Shown in pieces: positions 6,303-9,397 of a stretch of 9,397 nt of DNA. The translations under genes and the position numbers were made by a program. How positions within the stretch are numbered: position 1 is the first letter of the stretch; the number at the start of each line of letters is the position of its first letter. The DNA comes from Clostridia bacterium (GTDB taxonomy: Bacteria > Bacillota > Clostridia > Oscillospirales > Acutalibacteraceae), in assembly GCA_030536195.1 (NCBI GenBank), contig JAUNQL010000030.1, positions 1 through 9,397 on the forward strand, given 5' to 3'. The notes under the pieces were generated by a model. The model saw nothing but the letters and a program-made list of their open reading frames with translations, was not told the origin of the DNA and searched no databases.

Positions 6303-7430
6303 ATGGAAAAACTTCAAGCAATTGTAAAGAGGTCATTTGGTAGCCAAATACCTATCCGAGAACGATTCTTTAATATCATTTTCTCGGCAGCAGTACTCAT
6401 TGGTATTGCTGGTGTTGTTGCGTGCATAATGCTTGGTTCATCAGAACAGGCAATAATGGTATCTGCCGGCATGACTTTAACCTTTCCACTACTTGCCTTC
6501 ATAGGTATCAAGGCAAAGAGGCAGACAGGTGTTATCTATTTTTCATTGATAATAGTTAACTTTGTCATCTTCCCTGCCCTCTACCTTTCAGGTGGTGCAA
6601 TAAACTGTGGCATTCCATCATACTTTGCATTTGGACTGGCCCTAACTCTTTTCCTTACAACAGGAATTCCAGGCACAATCCTTGCAGTAATTGAATCCCT
6701 TTGGTATGCCTTTATATTCTTTGCTTCTTGGCGTTGGCCATCAATCTGTACTGATGTCCCTGCATTCAGCAGAGAGAATGGCGTTAAGGACTTTATGTTC
6801 CAAGCCATCACATCAAACACTCTGATGGTTTGTATCGCCGCTGGTATTGTTGCCAAGATCATCTTCCACCTCTATCAGCGTGAGGCCAAGATTGTAAACG
6901 AGACAATTGTTGAGGTTGAGCGTCAGTCAATTATTGACCCGCTCACTGCAGTGTACAACCGCAGACACATGTACTCATACCTCACCGAGCAAGTTAAAAA
7001 AGCGAAAGAGGAAAACACAGAACTCTCTGTTGTCCTCTTCGACATAGATCATTTCAAGGATTTGAACGACACATACGGTCATCTCGTTGGAGATGCCGCA
7101 CTCAAAGCACTTGCTTCGATAATTAAAAGGGCGTGCAAGGACGATGAAATCGTCGCACGCTATGGCGGAGAGGAGTTCCTCCTCATTCTCCCTGGCTCCA
7201 ATCACAAGATAGCCATGGGTCGAGCTGAGGAAATTCGCATCTGCCTTGAAAAGTCGCAGCTCGCACCAGAACTTCCTGCAGACAAACCTGTCACAATCAG
7301 TGGCGGCGTCTGCACGTTCCACGGAATTGAGGACGAGGAACTCCTCGTTGCCAAAGCCGACGAGCGCCTCTACAAAGCAAAACAAGCTGGTAGAAACCAG
7401 ATTGTTGGAGAGGAGGTCGACGTGATATGA
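6303..7430 (+). CDS. Membrane diguanylate cyclase (GGDEF), I-site degenerate
   Basis: Predicted to make cyclic di-GMP from two GTP at the inner face of the membrane. The N-terminal 190 residues form about six hydrophobic helices (roughly 23-44, 49-69, 76-96, 104-120, 124-142, 168-190) containing PALYLSGGAINCGIP (91-105). A short charged linker (191-208) leads to a GGDEF domain from DPLTAVYNRRHMYSYL (212-227), through the metal-binding FDIDHFKDLNDTYGH (246-260), to the active-site loop RYGGEEF (286-292) and ADERLYKAKQAGRNQIV (352-368). The catalytic residues look complete. The inhibitory I-site, normally RxxD five residues before GGEEF, reads KDDE (279-282), so product feedback through this site is probably lost. 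It starts 3 nt after secA and ends in a 4-nt ATGA overlap with the next cyclase, its paralogue. The signal sensed is unknown; no named sensor domain is recognised. Confidence 0.92.
   Translation: MEKLQAIVKRSFGSQIPIRERFFNIIFSAAVLIGIAGVVACIMLGSSEQAIMVSAGMTLTFPLLAFIGIKAKRQTGVIYFSLIIVNFVIFPALYLSGGAINCGIPSYFAFGLALTLFLTTGIPGTILAVIESLWYAFIFFASWRWPSICTDVPAFSRENGVKDFMFQAITSNTLMVCIAAGIVAKIIFHLYQREAKIVNETIVEVERQSIIDPLTAVYNRRHMYSYLTEQVKKAKEENTELSVVLFDIDHFKDLNDTYGHLVGDAALKALASIIKRACKDDEIVARYGGEEFLLILPGSNHKIAMGRAEEIRICLEKSQLAPELPADKPVTISGGVCTFHGIEDEELLVAKADERLYKAKQAGRNQIVGEEVDVI
7411..7416 (+). promoter_or_regulatory. Ribosome binding site for the second GGDEF gene
   Basis: A perfect AGGAGG lies inside the end of the upstream cyclase gene, 10 nt before the ATG at 7427. 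It is the strongest such site in the window. With the ATGA overlap it suggests coupled but efficient translation of the second cyclase. Confidence 0.8.
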
Positions 7431-8632
7431 AATCCTTTACTGATTTATTTAAAGGAACCGGTATTGAAGACGCCCTACTAAAAAAGGAATTCTTCTCACT
7501 TATCCTCTCATGTTCACTCTTTACTGCAATTGCTTTTCTTGTTGAAGCACTTATATTTAGGAAACACTTACTCTGTGTTGCTATCTATATAACAATGATT
7601 TCATTCCTTTCCATCCTTGTATTTGCAGGTAAGAAAGATGAATCTGCTTTCATGCAGAAAAAGCGTTACATCTCCTACAGCATACTTATGGGATGTGTTT
7701 TGATTCCAGCGGTATACCTCGTAGGCGGTGGTATTTACAGCGGTGCACCACTCTTCTTTATGATGGCAGGAGTATTCGTTCTCCTCCTTCTTGATAACGC
7801 TCTGATGATTGGTGTATTCCTCTTTATGATGTTTTCTGCTGGATTTGTCTATATTCTAGACTACCGCACAGAAGGCCTCGTTGAGCGCTTCACAGACCTT
7901 GGAGGCAAGACATATCTCGACATTGGTATTTCAACTATCATAGTTGGTCTCTCAATCGGATTCTTCCTTCGTCAACTGACCAAGTTCTTTGACGAGAACC
8001 AGGACAAAGCAAATGAATTGCTTGGACGAATTGAGAACGCCGCAACTAAGGATCCACTTTCAGGTGCATACAACCGCAGATACCTTATGGACTATCTTGA
8101 GGAATGCATCAAGCAAGTTGAAAACGACAAGTTGCACACATTCTCACTTCTCATGTTCGACATAGACCACTTTAAGAATATCAATGATAAGTATGGTCAC
8201 CTCGCTGGTGACGACTGTATCAAGAACCTTGTGCTCATCCTCAAGAGTTCACTTCGTAGCGTTGACGTAGTTACACGCTATGGCGGTGAGGAGTTCATCT
8301 GCGTTTTACCAACCGCAGAGGACACCCCAGCATTCCGCCGCGCAGAACAGATACGCGTCGCTGTCGAAAACACTCAGCTTTCAGCTGATATCGACAAGAC
8401 AATCACCGTCAGTGGCGGCGTATTCATGTACAAGCCTGGAATGCGTCCTGAGGAGCTTATCAAGGCTGTTGACCACAACCTCTACATAGCAAAGGAAAGT
8501 GGCAGAAACCAGATTGTATGGCACGACGGAGGCATTCCTCCACTTGTATACGCCGCATACAGCGGTGATGTGCTTGAGCCAGTTCAAAACTCTGGACGCC
8601 GTTTCACCGATGCGTCCGCAACCAAGTTCTAA
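7427..8632 (+). CDS. Membrane diguanylate cyclase (GGDEF) with intact RxxD I-site
   Basis: Second of two paralogous cyclases predicted to make cyclic di-GMP at the membrane. About six hydrophobic helices (roughly 22-45, 48-67, 83-101, 105-123, 125-145, 163-182) include PAVYLVGGGIYSGAP (94-108), matching the same region of its neighbour. A charged helical linker (183-207) joins them to a GGDEF domain: DPLSGAYNRRYLMDYL (209-224), FDIDHFKNINDKYGH (244-258), RYGGEEF (284-290), then a VSGG strand and IAKESGRNQIV (354-364). RSVD (277-280) sits exactly at the I-site, so this enzyme should be feedback-inhibited by c-di-GMP, unlike the upstream copy. A tail of about 37 residues follows the domain and resembles nothing I know. 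The start is fixed by AGGAGG and the ATGA overlap. Transcription ends at the hairpin at 8642-8669. Confidence 0.93.
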   Translation: MKSFTDLFKGTGIEDALLKKEFFSLILSCSLFTAIAFLVEALIFRKHLLCVAIYITMISFLSILVFAGKKDESAFMQKKRYISYSILMGCVLIPAVYLVGGGIYSGAPLFFMMAGVFVLLLLDNALMIGVFLFMMFSAGFVYILDYRTEGLVERFTDLGGKTYLDIGISTIIVGLSIGFFLRQLTKFFDENQDKANELLGRIENAATKDPLSGAYNRRYLMDYLEECIKQVENDKLHTFSLLMFDIDHFKNINDKYGHLAGDDCIKNLVLILKSSLRSVDVVTRYGGEEFICVLPTAEDTPAFRRAEQIRVAVENTQLSADIDKTITVSGGVFMYKPGMRPEELIKAVDHNLYIAKESGRNQIVWHDGGIPPLVYAAYSGDVLEPVQNSGRRFTDASATKF

Positions 8633-8641
8633 TAAAACAAC

Positions 8642-8671
8642 AAGGCCCCGTGGAATCCCACGGGGCCTTTT
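8642..8671. terminator. Rho-independent terminator after the second GGDEF gene, bidirectional
   Basis: A perfect 12-bp GC-rich stem (AAGGCCCCGTGG at 8642-8653, its complement at 8658-8669) with an AATC loop is followed on the plus strand by TTTT overall and then ATTATAC. On the minus strand the stem is followed by GTTGTTTTATTAG, also U-rich. It separates the convergent cyclase gene and the gene ending at 8691, and can serve both. Confidence 0.92.
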
Positions 8672-8690
8672 ATTATACAATCGTATTTAA

Positions 8691-9397
8691 TTATGCAAGA
8701 AATGCCTTGAGCTCATCATTGCCTGTGATAAAGTTTCTACCAAATGCCAAAACGTTTTCTTTGTCTGTCTCTGGTGGAAGTGTTGCTTCACCATTCATGA
8801 TGAAGTAAACAGCAACAAGTGTTCCGTCATTTCTCATATCACTGAAGAGGAATTCGAATACCATTGGCATATTGCCATCTGCTTCGATTGAAACAAGGTT
8901 ATCAGGGTTCATACCAAACTTGCTTGCTACTGCAATGATGTTAGGGTTTGTGCCCTTATCAGAAACGATTGCTCCGCCTATCTTCTGCTCTTTGCCTTCC
9001 TTAACTGGTGCAGGAGCAGCAACTGGCTCAGCAACTACTGGCTCCTCGATTACTGGAGCAGGCTCTTCCTTGATTGACTCGATATAATCATCTGTTGATG
9101 AGAGATTACCAAATGTTGTTGGCTCTGGAGCTGGCTCAGCAACTACTGGTTCCTCAACGATTGGTTCAATAACAGGGAGAGCTTCTTCAACAGGAGCTTC
9201 GATAATTGGCTCTACAACTGGAAGCGCCTCTTCGATAGGAGCTTCAACAACTGGCTCAGCGATTACTGGCTCTTCAACTACTGGAAGTGCTGCTTCTACA
9301 GGTGCCTCTACGATTGGCTCTGCTACTGGAACTTCGATTACAGGTGTTGAATCAACAGGTGCCTCTTCTTCTATTTTTAAAGGTTGGTTGATTAGGG
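8691..9397 (-). CDS. Unrecognised protein with Pro/Val/Glu repeat region (5' partial)
   Basis: The minus-strand frame is open from the right edge to a TAA at 8693-8691, giving 234 visible codons with no start in sight; the N-terminal part is outside the window. Counting from the first visible codon, residues 8-131 are almost only Pro, Val, Ile, Glu and Ala, with a short Ser/Thr/Asp-containing break (about 90-106). Within this, a 15-residue unit recurs: EAPVEAALPVVEEPV (start of a 21-residue copy, 30-50), EAPIEEALPVVEPII (51-65) and EAPVEEALPVIEPIV (66-80). Residues 132-234, starting KEGKEQKIGGAIVSD, look like a compact mixed alpha/beta domain ending NDELKAFLA; I cannot name it. Pro-Glu stretches of this sort usually form stiff extended linkers, so the missing N-terminal part may carry another domain or a membrane anchor. 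It converges on the second cyclase across a shared terminator. A real coding frame, function unknown. Confidence 0.85.
   Translation of the reverse strand, partial: LINQPLKIEEEAPVDSTPVIEVPVAEPIVEAPVEAALPVVEEPVIAEPVVEAPIEEALPVVEPIIEAPVEEALPVIEPIVEEPVVAEPAPEPTTFGNLSSTDDYIESIKEEPAPVIEEPVVAEPVAAPAPVKEGKEQKIGGAIVSDKGTNPNIIAVASKFGMNPDNLVSIEADGNMPMVFEFLFSDMRNDGTLVAVYFIMNGEATLPPETDKENVLAFGRNFITGNDELKAFLA

Noticed and set aside
8381..8680. Minus-strand open frame of 99 codons overlapping the second cyclase and its terminator
   Set aside because: It begins inside the terminator hairpin, is antisense to a conserved GGDEF domain, and has no ribosome binding site or recognisable features.
9132..9377. CRISPR-like or non-coding tandem repeats
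   Set aside because: The units are imperfect, multiples of three, and lie in one uninterrupted reading frame whose variation is mainly conservative at protein level.

Overview
The window looks like a chromosomal segment from a low-to-moderate GC Firmicute, most likely a clostridium of the Lachnospiraceae (Butyrivibrio or Pseudobutyrivibrio type). The grounds are AGGAGG-type ribosome binding sites, a consensus sigma-A promoter, a SecA with a SEC-C zinc tail, and short six-helix GGDEF proteins. This placement is inferred from style and protein similarity recalled from memory, not from a search. There are no rRNA or tRNA genes, insertion sequences, CRISPR arrays or phage genes.

Layout, left to right. 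(1) The 3' part of a plus-strand gene for an unrecognised single-helix membrane protein, which ends in a tail of aspartates with regularly spaced Trp/Tyr. (2) A perfect 12-bp hairpin terminator shared with the convergent arginine genes. (3) argG-argH on the minus strand, an 11-nt-spaced operon for the last two steps of arginine synthesis. It is driven by a near-consensus promoter crowded with TTTGCATAAA half-sites that resemble ArgR/AhrC operators. (4) Divergently, on the plus strand, secA, the ATPase of the general secretion pathway. It reads as two frames joined where about 19 nt of a conserved segment appear to be missing. (5) Two tandem membrane diguanylate cyclase genes. The first begins 3 nt after secA and the two overlap by ATGA, so all three probably share a transcript. 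(6) A second perfect 12-bp hairpin terminator. (7) On the minus strand, the 3' part of a gene for an unrecognised protein with a long Pro/Val/Glu repeat region and a roughly 97-residue C-terminal domain, running off the right edge.

The arginine genes form one functional unit. The secA and GGDEF genes form another, which may link c-di-GMP signalling to the transcription of a housekeeping secretion gene. The cyclases differ at the product-inhibition site: the second keeps RxxD and the first has KDDE. I see no clear undescribed multi-gene system. The points most worth checking are the secA lesion, the operator array, the cyclase pair, and the two unusual low-complexity proteins at the edges.
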